NCBI RefSeq assembly: GCF_000767055.1
Contig: NZ_CP006764.1
Span: 1,240,001-1,304,000 of the forward strand
Direction: 5' to 3'
Length of the DNA stretch: 64,000 nucleotides
Source of the DNA: Corynebacterium doosanense CAU 212 = DSM 45436
Lineage (GTDB): Bacteria > Actinomycetota > Actinomycetes > Mycobacteriales > Mycobacteriaceae
The notes under the pieces were generated by a model, which had not been told where the DNA came from, made no database searches, and worked only from the letters and a program-made list of their open reading frames with translations. Below are positions 30,532 through 39,467 of this stretch, one piece after another. The position numbers and the translations under genes are program-made. Position 1 is the first letter of the stretch, and each line of letters starts with the position of its first letter.

Positions 30532-31338
30532 ATGCGCTTTGCACGAATTGCCACTCCCGAAGGCCTGACCTTCGCCGTCATCGACGGCCAGGGCACGGAC
30601 CACGCCAACCTCACCGCCAAGCAGATCGCGGGAACCCCCTACACCGACCCGGAATTCACAGGTAAGCAATGGCCGCTTTCCGACGTCCGTCTGCTCGCCC
30701 CGACGCTGCCCAGCAAGGTCGTCGCCATCGGCCGCAACTACGCCGACCACGTCGCCGAGGTGTTCAAGCAGTCCGCGGAATCACTGCCCCCGACGCTCTT
30801 CCTCAAGCCGCCGACCGCCGTCACCGGCCCCGGCGCCCCCATCAAGATCCCCGACTTCGCCACCAAGGTCGAGTTCGAGGGCGAGCTGGCCGTCGTCATC
30901 GGCCAGCCCTGCAAGAACGTCAAGGCCGCGAACTGGAAGTCCGTCGTGCGTGGTTTCACCATCGTCAACGACGTCTCTTCCCGCGACCTCCAGTTCGCCG
31001 ACGGCCAGTGGTCGCGTGCCAAGGGCATCGACACCTTTTGCCCGCTCGGCCCGTGGATCGAGACCGACCTGGAATCCTTCGACCTGGACAACCTGCCCAT
31101 CAAGGCCCACCTCACCCATGAGGGCGTGACGGATACCAAGCAGGACTCGAACTCGGACCAGATGATCATGAAGATGGGTGAGATCCTCGAGTTCATCACC
31201 GCCTCCATGACCCTGCTGCCCGGCGACGTCATCTGCACCGGCTCCCCGGCGGGCACCGCTGCGATGTTCCCCGGCGACTCCATCGCCATCGAGATCGACG
31301 GAATCGGCACCCTGGAGAACCCGGTTGAGCGGGCATAA
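30532..31338 (+). CDS. odx: FAH-family protein, probable oxaloacetate decarboxylase
   Basis: 268-residue fumarylacetoacetate-hydrolase-fold enzyme. Metal-binding acidic triad lies in KVEFEGELAVVIG, and substrate-loop motifs FTIVNDVSSRDLQ and CTGSPAGTA are intact. In C. glutamicum the FAH protein in this gene context was shown to be a soluble Mn/Mg-dependent oxaloacetate decarboxylase. Orthology is inferred from neighbourhood and sequence type. Confidence 0.82.
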   Translation: MRFARIATPEGLTFAVIDGQGTDHANLTAKQIAGTPYTDPEFTGKQWPLSDVRLLAPTLPSKVVAIGRNYADHVAEVFKQSAESLPPTLFLKPPTAVTGPGAPIKIPDFATKVEFEGELAVVIGQPCKNVKAANWKSVVRGFTIVNDVSSRDLQFADGQWSRAKGIDTFCPLGPWIETDLESFDLDNLPIKAHLTHEGVTDTKQDSNSDQMIMKMGEILEFITASMTLLPGDVICTGSPAGTAAMFPGDSIAIEIDGIGTLENPVERA

Positions 31339-31909
31339 CCACCCGCACCACCACCTGCCAGACGACTTCGAGGGTGTCTACGCCTCCGGAGTGCAGTGGT
31401 CGGGCAACCCCAACGACGCGCTGGTGCGCGAGGTTTCGGGCCTGAACCCGGCTACTGCGGTCGACGTGGGCTGCGGAGAAGGCGCTGACGCGGTCTGGCT
31501 GGCGGCGAACGGCTGGACCGTCACGGCGGTCGATCCCTCAGACACCGCCATCGGGCGGATGCGGGCGCTGGCAGCTGAGCACGACCTCACCGTCGAGGCG
31601 ATCAGTGGGGAAGCTTCCGCGCTGTCGGGCCGGACGTTCGACCTGGTCTGCTGCTCCTACGTCCCCTTCACCGACGCCTCGGCGATCTCACAGCTGGAGG
31701 AGCTCGTCGCTCCCGGCGGCACGCTGCTGCTCGTGCACCACGACTTCGAGCCCACCGAGAGCAAAGGCATTCTCGGCCCGCGCGACGCGGCCGAGCTGCT
31801 CACCCGGCTCACCGTGATGGAGCTCAAGCAGTCCCAGCGCCACGTCACCTCGGGCGCGGGCGCGCACCACACCGACGACGTGGTGCTCGTGGCTGAGGCT
31901 CCGCGCTAG
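31325..31909 (+). CDS. Class I SAM-dependent methyltransferase
   Basis: 194-residue methyltransferase; motif I is AVDVGCGEGADAVWLA (about 38-53). TTG start overlapping the previous gene by 14 bp in a different frame, followed by a His-rich MSGHNHPHHHL start. Substrate not identifiable. It converges on the isochorismate synthase gene with a 4-bp overlap. Confidence 0.8.
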   Translation: MSGHNHPHHHLPDDFEGVYASGVQWSGNPNDALVREVSGLNPATAVDVGCGEGADAVWLAANGWTVTAVDPSDTAIGRMRALAAEHDLTVEAISGEASALSGRTFDLVCCSYVPFTDASAISQLEELVAPGGTLLLVHHDFEPTESKGILGPRDAAELLTRLTVMELKQSQRHVTSGAGAHHTDDVVLVAEAPR

Positions 31910-33024
31910 AGATCCAGCGAGCGCAGGATCGTCCGCAGCTTGGCGGTCGTCTCTGCCAGCTCCTCCTCCGCGTCGGACTGCTCGACAATGCCACCGCCCG
32001 CCCACGCGCGGGCGGTGGTTCCGTCTCCGGAGACCTCGGCACAGCGGATGGCCACCATGTATTCGCCGTCGCCGTGACGGTCGCACCAGCCGACGGCACC
32101 CCCGTAGAACCCGCGGTCCGTCTCGGCGGTCTGGATGAGGGCCTCGGCGGCATCGGTGGGCGTGCCGCACACCGCCGGGGTGGGGTAGACCCGCAGAGCC
32201 AGATCCAGGGCGGAGGTCGACGGGTTGCTCAGTTGGCCGACGATCGGGGTAGCAAGGTGCCACATCTCGGCGGTCTGCGTGAGCTCCGGGTGGGCCGGGG
32301 CGTCCAGGGAGCTGCACAGCGGCGCGAGAGCCGAGCGAAGGTGGTCGACGACAAAGCGGTGCTCGGCGAGGTCCTTCTCGGAGTGGAAGAGGGCCTGGCC
32401 CACGGCCTCGTCGCTGCGCGGATCCCGGTGGCGGGCAGCGGAGCCGGCCAGGGGATAGGCGGTGACGGTGGAACCCTGCCGTTTCACCAACACCTCCGGT
32501 GACGATCCGACAAGCATGTGGCCTTGACTCCCGGCGGGGGAGAGGTCGGCGATGAACCCGTCGCGGTGGGTGGAGCGGTCGATGAGCCGGGCGGCCACGA
32601 GGCGGGCATCCACCGGGGGGTCAAAGGAGATGTCGACGGCCCGGGCAAGCACCACCTTGTCCAGCTTGGAGTGGCGGATGGTCTCGATCGCTGCCTCGAT
32701 GCGCCGGAGATGCTCGAGCTCCTCCGGGTCGAGGCTGTCGATGCTCGCGCTGAGGCGGGCGCCCTCGCCGAAGCGGTAGTAGCTGTGCGGTTCGAGCGGA
32801 CCGTCCTCGCGGAGGATCTTCTCGGGCACGGTCAGGGCCGCCGGCGCCGCGCGTTCGAAGGGCAGCGCACCCACGACCATGGGGACCGCCCCGGAGCGCA
32901 GCGCGTCGGCGGCCTCCCAGGGGTCGGTGTAGGTGGCCAGCGAACCCTGGGTGCGCACGGAACCCGTGGCGCGCGACAACAGGAAGTCGGGAGCGCTGGC
33001 GGGGCGGTGCTGGCTGGCGGACAT
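31906..33024 (-). CDS. Isochorismate synthase (MenF/DhbC/EntC-like)
   Basis: 372-residue chorismate-utilising enzyme. LDKVVLARAVDI, the GSSPEVLVKRQGSTVTAYPLAGSA block and the C-terminal MVAIRCAEV-AWAGGGIVEQSDAEEE block hold the Mg-binding Glu residues. Start set at MSASQHRP (33024). No siderophore or menaquinone genes are adjacent, so either role is possible; menaquinone supply is more likely. Confidence 0.88.
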   Translation of the reverse strand: MSASQHRPASAPDFLLSRATGSVRTQGSLATYTDPWEAADALRSGAVPMVVGALPFERAAPAALTVPEKILREDGPLEPHSYYRFGEGARLSASIDSLDPEELEHLRRIEAAIETIRHSKLDKVVLARAVDISFDPPVDARLVAARLIDRSTHRDGFIADLSPAGSQGHMLVGSSPEVLVKRQGSTVTAYPLAGSAARHRDPRSDEAVGQALFHSEKDLAEHRFVVDHLRSALAPLCSSLDAPAHPELTQTAEMWHLATPIVGQLSNPSTSALDLALRVYPTPAVCGTPTDAAEALIQTAETDRGFYGGAVGWCDRHGDGEYMVAIRCAEVSGDGTTARAWAGGGIVEQSDAEEELAETTAKLRTILRSLDL

Positions 33025-33118
33025 GGATGAACAGTCTACTGGCGGTTGACGCGCTGCCAAACGCTACGTGTCAGAGTGTCGGACGTGGCCACTGGGATGC
33101 AGGTGACATAATCATGGC

Positions 33119-34015
33119 ATGACTTCCCGCTCCTTCCCCCGCGCGCTGGCCGTGCTGTGCGCCCTCCTGCTGTCGATGGTCGCCGGCCCCGTCCTCGCCG
33201 GGGCGCAGGACCTCCCGCCCGCTCCGGCCTGGGAACCCTCGGCAGAGGTTCCGGTGCAGCCGGGCGGAAGCGGGGAAATGAGCGTCGATACGCCCGAGGG
33301 GCCACGGGCCTTCATCATCCATGTGCCGACGGGTTATGACCGGACCATGCCGACCCCGGTCCTGTTCGGCTTCAGCGGCAAGGACGACAGCCCGGAGAAC
33401 TTCCGTTCCTACTCGCAGCTGCTGCGCACGGCCGGACGCGAGGCCATCGTAATCTACCCGCGGGCCATCGACGGCGCGTGGGAGGGCGCACCCTATGCCA
33501 CGGTGCGCCCGGGCGCCGATGTCGACTTCGTGCGGACGATCGTGGAGAAGATCCGGTTCAGCTATCACCTCGATCCCTCGCGGATCTATGCCACGGGCAT
33601 GTCCAACGGCGGGGGAATGGCCGCACTGCTCGGCTGCCGCGCCACCGATCTCCTCGCGGGCGTGGCCCCGGTCTCCGGCGCGTTCTACCTGCCGGTCGAA
33701 TCGGGCTGCACCGGCGCCCCCGTGCCTGCGCTCTTCGTACACGGCACAGAGGACCCGCTGATGTCCTACGACGGCGGCGCGCTGCACGACGCGCCCTACC
33801 TCTCCGTCCCGGACACTGTCGGCTCCTACTCCGCCCGCAACGGCTGCTGGGGCCCGGCCGTCGTGACCCCGGCGCCGGGTGCGACCCGGATCGCGGGGGC
33901 AAACTGCGTCAAGGAGGTGCAGGAACTGCGTATCGACGGCGGCCTGCACAGCTGGTGGTACGAGCCGGACACGTCCGCCGAGGTGTGGGGTTTCCTCGCC
34001 AGGCAGCACCGCTAA
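33119..34015 (+). CDS. Secreted PHB-depolymerase/feruloyl-esterase-like hydrolase
   Basis: 298-residue alpha/beta hydrolase with a cleavable signal peptide ([20 protein letters not shown] ... AGAQ). The nucleophile motif is [11 protein letters not shown] (Ser about 163). Acid [10 protein letters not shown] and the GLHSWW histidine complete the triad. The family (LpqC, polyhydroxybutyrate depolymerase, feruloyl esterase) is broad; the natural ester is unknown. Four paired cysteines fit an exported protein. Confidence 0.85.
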   Translation: MTSRSFPRALAVLCALLLSMVAGPVLAGAQDLPPAPAWEPSAEVPVQPGGSGEMSVDTPEGPRAFIIHVPTGYDRTMPTPVLFGFSGKDDSPENFRSYSQLLRTAGREAIVIYPRAIDGAWEGAPYATVRPGADVDFVRTIVEKIRFSYHLDPSRIYATGMSNGGGMAALLGCRATDLLAGVAPVSGAFYLPVESGCTGAPVPALFVHGTEDPLMSYDGGALHDAPYLSVPDTVGSYSARNGCWGPAVVTPAPGATRIAGANCVKEVQELRIDGGLHSWWYEPDTSAEVWGFLARQHR

Positions 34016-34025
34016 CATGTGGAAC

Positions 34026-35522
34026 ATGACTGAACCGTCCACCGTGTCCAACGTCCGCGTCCGTTTCTGCCCGTCGCCCACCGGAATTCCCCACGTGGGT
34101 CTCGTGCGCACCGCCCTGTTCAACTGGGGCTACGCCCGGCACACCGGCGGCAAACTTGTCTTCCGCATCGAGGACACCGACGCCGCGCGCGACTCCGAGG
34201 ACTCCTACCAGGCCATCATCGACTCGCTGAACTGGCTGGGCCTCGACTGGGACGAGGGCGTCGAGGTCGGCGGCCCGCACGAGCCCTACCGGCAGTCGCG
34301 CCGCACGGACATTTACGCCGATGTCCTGCACAAACTCAAGGATGCCGGGGAGATCTACCCCGCGTACTCCACCGCCGATGAGGTCGAGGAGCGACACAAG
34401 GCCGCCGGCCGCGACCCCAAGCTGGGTTACGACAACTTCGACCGCTCGCTGAGCGACGAGCAGATCGCCGCGTTCGAGGCCGAGGGCCGCAAGCCGGTCT
34501 GGCGCCTGCGCATGCCGGAGAAGACCTGGGCCTGGACCGACCTCGTGCGTGGCGACCTGGAGTTCCAGGCCTCCACCCAGCCCGACTTCGTGGTCGCCCG
34601 CTCCACCGGCGCCCCGCTCTACACCCTGGTCAACCCGGTCGACGACGCGCTCATGGGCATCACCCACGTCTTGCGCGGCGAAGATCTGCTCTCCTCGACC
34701 CCGCGCCAGCTTGCCCTCTACGAGGCGCTGCAGCGCATCGGCATAGCCGAGTTCACCCCGCAGTTCGGGCACATGCCGTTTGTCATGGGCGAGGGCAACA
34801 AGAAGCTGTCCAAGCGCGACCCCGAGTCGAACCTGTTCAACCACGTCGAGGCCGGCATCATCCCCGAGGGCATGCTCAACTACCTCGCCCTGCTCGGCTG
34901 GTCCCTCTCCGCTGACCAGGACATCTTTTCGGTGGAGGAGTTCGTGGCCAACTTCGACATCAAGGACGTACTGGGCAACCCCGCGCGTTTCGACGAAAAG
35001 AAGCTGCTGGCCATCAACGCCGACCAGATCAGGCTCCTGCCCGCCGGCGAGTTCGAGAACCGCCTGCGAGATCACCTCACGCGCTACACCGATTTCCCGT
35101 CGGACTACCCGGCGGAGAAGTTCGCCGTGGCCGCGGAGCTGGTGCAGACACGCATCAAGACCCTCGGCGAGGCCTACGGTCTGATGAAGTTCCTGTTCAC
35201 CCCGGACTCCGAGCTGGTGCTCGAGGAGAAGGCGGCGAAGAAGAACCTCAAGGAGGACGCCGTCCAGCCGCTCGAGGAGGGCATCGCTGCGCTCGAGGGT
35301 GTGTCCGAGTGGACCACGGAGGAGATCGAGAAGGCGCTGTCGGCGGCGCTGACCGAGAAGCTGGAGCTCAAGCCCCGCAAGGCCTACGGCGCCCTGCGGG
35401 TGGCTATCTCCGGTGAGGCGATCTCCCCGCCGCTGTTCGAGTCCATGGAGCTGCTGGGTCGCGAATCCACGCTCGCCCGCCTGCGCGCCGCGCTTTCGGT
35501 GACGCCCTACTCGGCCGAGTAG
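34026..35522 (+). CDS. gltX: Glutamyl-tRNA synthetase
   Basis: 498-residue class I synthetase. HIGH-equivalent in [20 protein letters not shown] near the N-terminus and KLSKRD as the KMSKS-equivalent. ATG at 34026 chosen; an in-frame ATG nine bases upstream is possible. Actinobacteria generally lack GlnRS and charge both tRNA-Glu and tRNA-Gln with Glu, followed by GatCAB; both tRNA genes lie just downstream. Confidence 0.95.
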   Translation: MTEPSTVSNVRVRFCPSPTGIPHVGLVRTALFNWGYARHTGGKLVFRIEDTDAARDSEDSYQAIIDSLNWLGLDWDEGVEVGGPHEPYRQSRRTDIYADVLHKLKDAGEIYPAYSTADEVEERHKAAGRDPKLGYDNFDRSLSDEQIAAFEAEGRKPVWRLRMPEKTWAWTDLVRGDLEFQASTQPDFVVARSTGAPLYTLVNPVDDALMGITHVLRGEDLLSSTPRQLALYEALQRIGIAEFTPQFGHMPFVMGEGNKKLSKRDPESNLFNHVEAGIIPEGMLNYLALLGWSLSADQDIFSVEEFVANFDIKDVLGNPARFDEKKLLAINADQIRLLPAGEFENRLRDHLTRYTDFPSDYPAEKFAVAAELVQTRIKTLGEAYGLMKFLFTPDSELVLEEKAAKKNLKEDAVQPLEEGIAALEGVSEWTTEEIEKALSAALTEKLELKPRKAYGALRVAISGEAISPPLFESMELLGRESTLARLRAALSVTPYSAE

Positions 35523-35941
35523 CGGAGGAGGAGGTGGCGCTGGATGTCGACGAGCAGCGCCACGCCCAGGGCGGCCAGACCCAGGATTCCGATCAGTAGG
35601 ACGATCCCGGGTGCCACGTCGGTGGGGGCGAGGGTCAGCCCGAAGATCCACAGGAACACGGCAATGGCCATGAACGCGGCCATCACGGTCGCGAGCGGCC
35701 GGCTGGCATTTGCGAAGTCGGTGGGGGTTTCGTCGATAAGCGCGAGCAGTTGCCAGATGGCGAAAGCCGCGACTTCCACGGCGAGCAGTACGAGGAAGAC
35801 GATGGTCGAGGTGACCAGCTTCTGCAACGACTCGCCGAACGTGTTCACCGCGGCCAGCACCATCGCCGTCTGTGCACCCATGCAAGCGAGCAGCCCGAGG
35901 ACGATGATGGCTTTCAGGGCGATGACGGCGGGGCGGAGCAT
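35507..35941 (-). CDS. DUF2975-like four-helix membrane protein
   Basis: 144 residues with four hydrophobic segments and short loops, resembling DUF2975 (YoaS-like) proteins. These are often paired with an Xre regulator; none is adjacent here. Its 3' end overlaps gltX by 16 bp on the opposite strand. Function unknown. Confidence 0.65.
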   Translation of the reverse strand: MLRPAVIALKAIIVLGLLACMGAQTAMVLAAVNTFGESLQKLVTSTIVFLVLLAVEVAAFAIWQLLALIDETPTDFANASRPLATVMAAFMAIAVFLWIFGLTLAPTDVAPGIVLLIGILGLAALGVALLVDIQRHLLLRYSAE

Positions 35942-35999
35942 GACGGTCCTTCCGTAGGATGGGTGGGGAGCCCGTCGAACATACCGGTGTAGTGCGGAT

Positions 36000-36029
36000 T
36001 TGTCTGACTTCCACCGTTGTGGTTATAGT
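36000..36029 (+). promoter_or_regulatory. Probable tRNA promoter
   Basis: TTGTCT (36000-36005) and TATAGT (36024-36029) are separated by 18 bp and lie 60 bp before tRNA-Gln. Confidence 0.6.
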
Positions 36030-36088
36030 ATTCAACGTTGCACAGCACGGAGAACGCAAGAGATTGTTCCTCTGAACAGTGCAAATGA

Positions 36089-36160
36089 TGGCCTATGGTG
36101 TAATTGGCAACACAGCGGTTTCTGGTACCGTCGTTCTAGGTTCGAGTCCTGGTAGGCCAG
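36089..36160 (+). tRNA. tRNA-Gln (CTG)
   Basis: Acceptor stem TGGCCTA/TAGGCCA, discriminator G, GGTTCGAGTCC T-arm and anticodon loop TTCTGGT giving anticodon CUG. CCA is not encoded. Confidence 0.93.
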
Positions 36161-36190
36161 CAGCGAGTGTCAAAACTCGCGTCCTGATAT

Positions 36191-36263
36191 GCCCCGTTCG
36201 TCTAGAGGCCTAGGACGCCGCCCTCTCACGGCGGTAACACGGGTTCAAATCCCGTACGGGGTA
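36191..36263 (+). tRNA. tRNA-Glu (CTC), copy 1
   Basis: 73 nt with acceptor GCCCCGT/ACGGGGT, anticodon loop CTCTCAC (anticodon CUC) and T-arm GGGTTCAAATCCC. It differs from the copy at 37654 by one base in the D-loop. First acceptor pair is G-U. Confidence 0.93.
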
Positions 36264-36274
36264 CAACAAGCACT

Positions 36275-36304
36275 GGCGGTCCGACTTCGGTTGGGCCGCC
36301 TTTT
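36275..36304 (+). terminator. Terminator after tRNA-Gln/tRNA-Glu
   Basis: GGCGG ... CCGCC stem (36275-36279 with 36296-36300) with inner pairing and a TTTT run. Confidence 0.75.
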
Positions 36305-36349
36305 GCGTATCTGCGTCTGGGTGGGCGCGGGGGTTTCTGTCGGGTGATA

Positions 36350-36472
36350 GTCCACACGTGTGGACGTGACGCTCACCACGCTGAGATTTCAACGACGCGG
36401 CAGTCCATACGTGTGGATTCGGGCTCGGACGTGACGGCGATTTCTATTCTCCGACAGTCCACACGTGTGGAC
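36350..36472. repeat. Three GTCCACACGTGTGGAC palindromes
   Basis: Perfect 16-bp palindromes at 36350-36365 and 36457-36472, and a degenerate copy at 36403-36418, spaced 53-54 bp apart. A GACGTGACG direct repeat follows the first and lies just after the second. A 20-bp version recurs at 63421. They sit between the tRNA-Glu terminator and a convergent lipoprotein gene. Confidence 0.85.
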
Positions 36473-36473
36473 A

Positions 36474-37043
36474 CTACGGGTTCAGGATGATGCCGTTCGC
36501 CGCAAAGTTTGAGTTGTTGCCCGCCGTGCAGGTGATCTTCAGGTTGTCTGATTCGTCGGACTTCTCGCACCAGAAGCTTCTCTGGTCACTTCCTGCGGTA
36601 CAGGTCATCGCGTAGGACTTCCCTGTTGTCGGACTGGTGACCGTGGTATGGACTTGGGCCAGCCGGGTCACCGCAGGGTTCGGGTTGGTGAGTCCCCAGG
36701 GAACGTTCTGCAGCGAGTTGAAGATGGCGTTGGCGAAGCCACAGGACGCGTCGGAGCTGGCCGTCACGCTGACGCCGGACGTCCCAATCGCACACGTCCC
36801 GCCCACCTGGCTCGGATTCGCCGCCTGGTACGGCCCAGCCGGCCCAGCCGGAGCAGCAGGGGCTGGGGCAGGCGCTGGCGCGGGCTCGGGAGTCGGGGCG
36901 GGCGCCGCGGTGGTCGGCTGCTGCGTCACCGTCGAAATCGCCGAAGGCGTGGGGGCGGGCTGCGTCTCCTCGGGGCCGGCGCTGCAGGAGGTGAGCAGCG
37001 AGGCCGCGCAGAAAACCAGAATAGTTCCCGGGAGTATTTTCAT
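36474..37043 (-). CDS. Small secreted lipoprotein, unknown function
   Basis: 189 residues from MKILPGTIL; signal ends in lipobox LTSC. A Pro/Ala/Thr-rich linker (about 25-65) leads to a domain with four cysteines (GGTCAIG, DASCGF, MTCTAG, FWCEK and KITCTAG). Resembles small corynebacterial surface proteins but I do not recognise a family. It is the only convincing gene between the two tRNA-Glu copies. Confidence 0.65.
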   Translation of the reverse strand: MKILPGTILVFCAASLLTSCSAGPEETQPAPTPSAISTVTQQPTTAAPAPTPEPAPAPAPAPAAPAGPAGPYQAANPSQVGGTCAIGTSGVSVTASSDASCGFANAIFNSLQNVPWGLTNPNPAVTRLAQVHTTVTSPTTGKSYAMTCTAGSDQRSFWCEKSDESDNLKITCTAGNNSNFAANGIILNP

Positions 37044-37064
37044 GGTACGAGTGTGTCCGTACAA

Positions 37065-37653
37065 AAGCCGGCGGGGGTGAACTGGATCACTAACCAGTGC
37101 TCTAATCGGCGGCCTCTGCCAGCATGTTTCTGCCCGGGCGGGGGATGACCAGCCGTCGATAGTTCTCCCGCCCTTTACCCCGCTGCAACCCCTGACTTAG
37201 TGTGTTTGTTAACGAAAGAGTAGCCCGCTCGAGAGGGAGATTCTTTCGGAAACCGAGTTACACCGCGACCGGGAGGAGATTGCATGACAGAGGGCTCAGA
37301 CAATTTCTTCGGGCAGAGGCCACAGCATTAATCGGCCACAGCGGAAACGTAGCCCGCAACAGACCACTTATCGACGGCTGATTGCCCGACCCCCACATAA
37401 AACAAGCGGACGGCGCTACGGGTAAGCACGAACCCGGGTACCGAATACTTCCGCACCACGGTCCGGACGCGACGGGTCGTCGATAAGTCCCCAGATCCCG
37501 CCAGCTCTCCCTCTCGGAGTCCTGGCGGGACCTCTTTGCGTGCGCAGGCCGCCTCCGAAATATCGAGCATTTCCGCCCCGGACGTGCAGATTTGGCGGGG
37601 GAGCGCTGCGCGTTCTAATATCGACGAGTCCCAAACGGACACCTGATGGACAC
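37065..37653. other. Gene-poor stretch before the second tRNA-Glu
   Basis: About 590 bp with no convincing gene. A 104-codon minus-strand frame at 37328-37642 lacks a clear ribosome-binding site or family and is not called. CGAAAGA ... TCTTTCG forms an inverted repeat near 37213-37255. Confidence 0.5.
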
Positions 37654-37726
37654 GCCCCGTTCGTCTAGGGGCCTAGGACGCCGCCCTCTCACGGCGGTAA
37701 CACGGGTTCAAATCCCGTACGGGGTA
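37654..37726 (+). tRNA. tRNA-Glu (CTC), copy 2
   Basis: Identical to the copy at 36191 except one D-loop base (TCTAGGGG versus TCTAGAGG). Same anticodon CUC. No CCA encoded. Confidence 0.93.
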
Positions 37727-37735
37727 CCAGAGATA

Positions 37736-37762
37736 AAAGCCAGGTCTTCGGACCTGGCCTTT
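37736..37762 (+). terminator. Terminator after tRNA-Glu copy 2
   Basis: GCCAGGTC-TTCG-GACCTGGC, a perfect 8-bp stem with a UUCG tetraloop, preceded by AAAA and followed by CTTT. Confidence 0.75.
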
Positions 37763-37779
37763 AGCGCGCGTACGGTGTC

Positions 37780-37944
37780 TTAGAACTCTGACAGGTATTT
37801 GATCCGGGGAGTGATCTCGACGCGCCCCTTGCCTTCCTGGTTGCGCTTGATGATTAATTTTGCCGCAGCGACCTGACCGGGCCGGGGCTTGGAAAACTTG
37901 GTGGAGTTGGATGTCTGAGATGTACGGCGGGTGGGCGCGTTCAT
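37780..37944 (-). CDS. Small basic protein, unknown
   Basis: 54 residues (MNAPTRRTSQ ... RIKYLSEF), rich in Lys/Arg and Ser/Thr. A strong ribosome-binding site AAGGAAAGGA lies 6 bp before the ATG. Likely real; no family recognised. Confidence 0.6.
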   Translation of the reverse strand: MNAPTRRTSQTSNSTKFSKPRPGQVAAAKLIIKRNQEGKGRVEITPRIKYLSEF

Positions 37945-37958
37945 AGCTGTTCCTTTCC

Positions 37959-38384
37959 TTAGCTTTCGTCAAATGCTAGCGCATTTGTCAATGCCTCAAG
38001 GGCTGCGTCGATAAGATGCTGCTCCTCCTCGCCGAGCTGGGGATGCTCGTCAAGAGAGTCGAGAAGAGCAACCCCCAATTCGACTCTTTGGGGTTCGACG
38101 GAGCAAGACAGCTCGCATGCCCAGCGAAGATCGGCGTGCCATTCTTTCAGCACTTCGAGTCGCCGAGAGTGGGTGACGGTGTGGTTGACTCCCAACCAAG
38201 CAACGGTAGCGGCGCCTAAGGGGCCAGCGGTGCGTGCGAATATGTCCAGAAATTGGGTCGCGTCTACGCCTGACCGAAAAGTTAGGCCGACGAAGAGGAA
38301 CGTGTTGGACAGGGCAAGTGTCCCGACCGCGAACCAGAGGGCGTATGTGGTGGTTCTGTCAAAACCTGCAGAAGTTTTGCGCAT
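37959..38384 (-). CDS. Two-helix membrane protein, unknown
   Basis: 141 residues: two hydrophobic segments (about 12-35 and 50-68), then an acidic helical cytoplasmic part ending LGEEEQHLIDAALEALTNALAF. Adjacent to and codirectional with the small basic protein. No family recognised. Confidence 0.55.
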   Translation of the reverse strand: MRKTSAGFDRTTTYALWFAVGTLALSNTFLFVGLTFRSGVDATQFLDIFARTAGPLGAATVAWLGVNHTVTHSRRLEVLKEWHADLRWACELSCSVEPQRVELGVALLDSLDEHPQLGEEEQHLIDAALEALTNALAFDES

Positions 38385-38507
38385 GGCACCCGCTGCCGTT
38401 CGTAGTGGTCAGTATCCACAAGGTGGGAATCTTTCTGGAAGAGTACGCGTCTCGATCTCACTGCGCCGAGGTACCGAACTCCAGTTTCCAAAGTAAGATC
38501 GGTTCGC

Positions 38508-39467
38508 ATGACTGATCGTTTATATGTGGGCATCGAGTCGACGGTGGGGCACACCCCGCTGGTCAGGCTCGATCGCCTGGCCGCGCTCAAGGGGCGCGAG
38601 GACCTCAACATCTGGGCCAAACTGGAATCCTTCAATCCCGGCGGAAGCGCCAAGGACCGCACCGCGGCGGGGATGGTGGCCGACGCCATCGCCACCGGGC
38701 GCCTTCGGCCGGGATCCATCGCGGTCGAGTCGAGTTCCGGAAACCTCGGGGTCGCGCTCGCCCGAGAGGCCGTGCTGCACGAATTTACCTTCCACTGCGT
38801 CGTCGACCCGCGCGCGAACCGCACCACCGTGGCGCACATGCGGGCTCTCGGAGCGGTGGTCCACGAGGTGACCGAACCCGATCCCGAGACGAGCGACTGG
38901 CTCACTGCGCGCCGGCAGTTGGTCGAGAAGCTGCTGACCGAATACGACGGCGCGATCAACTTCGACCAGTACTCCAACCGCGCGGCCTTCGCGGCCCACC
39001 GCGACGGCACGATGGCCGAGATCATGGCGGACCTCGGGCACGCGCCTGACCACGTCTTTGTCGCCGTCTCCACCACGGGCACCCTCGGCGGGTGCCTGGC
39101 GGCGACCGTCGATACGCCCACCGAGGTCCACGCCGTTGACGCCGAAGGTTCGGTGCTCTTCGGCGGCAAACGCGGCGTTCGCCCCCTGCCGGGTTACGGC
39201 GCGGGCGTGGTCACCGAGTTGTCCACGCAGGTCACGCCCCGTGACATCGCGCGTATCGACGCCCGTTCAGCCATCTCCGCCGCCCGCGAACTCGCGGCCT
39301 GCGAGGCGATCCTCCCCGGCGCCTCCGGTGGGGCCGTCCTGGCCGCGCTGGACGCAGCCCTGCCGGACTATCCTGCGGGCGCGGACGTGGTGGCGATTCT
39401 GCACGACAACGGCACTGCGTACCTGTCCACCATCTACGACGACACCTGGGTTGAGGAGAACGTATGA
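38508..39467 (+). CDS. SbnA-like PLP-dependent beta-substitution enzyme
   Basis: 319-residue cysteine-synthase-fold enzyme. PLP lysine lies in NPGGSAKDRTA (about 44-54) and the phosphate loop in STTGTLGG. It resembles SbnA, which makes N-(2-amino-2-carboxyethyl)-glutamate from O-phosphoserine and glutamate en route to 2,3-diaminopropionate. A TAAGAT -10 element ends 8 bp before the ATG, so the mRNA may be leaderless. The stop overlaps the start of the next gene. No SbnB is encoded nearby. Confidence 0.75.
   Translation: MTDRLYVGIESTVGHTPLVRLDRLAALKGREDLNIWAKLESFNPGGSAKDRTAAGMVADAIATGRLRPGSIAVESSSGNLGVALAREAVLHEFTFHCVVDPRANRTTVAHMRALGAVVHEVTEPDPETSDWLTARRQLVEKLLTEYDGAINFDQYSNRAAFAAHRDGTMAEIMADLGHAPDHVFVAVSTTGTLGGCLAATVDTPTEVHAVDAEGSVLFGGKRGVRPLPGYGAGVVTELSTQVTPRDIARIDARSAISAARELAACEAILPGASGGAVLAALDAALPDYPAGADVVAILHDNGTAYLSTIYDDTWVEENV

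Noticed and set aside
31906..33024. Siderophore (catecholate) gene
   Set aside because: Isochorismate synthase alone, with no entA/B/E-type genes nearby, does not support it.
37328..37642. 104-codon minus-strand ORF before the second tRNA-Glu
   Set aside because: No ribosome-binding site, no family resemblance and mixed composition; left uncalled.
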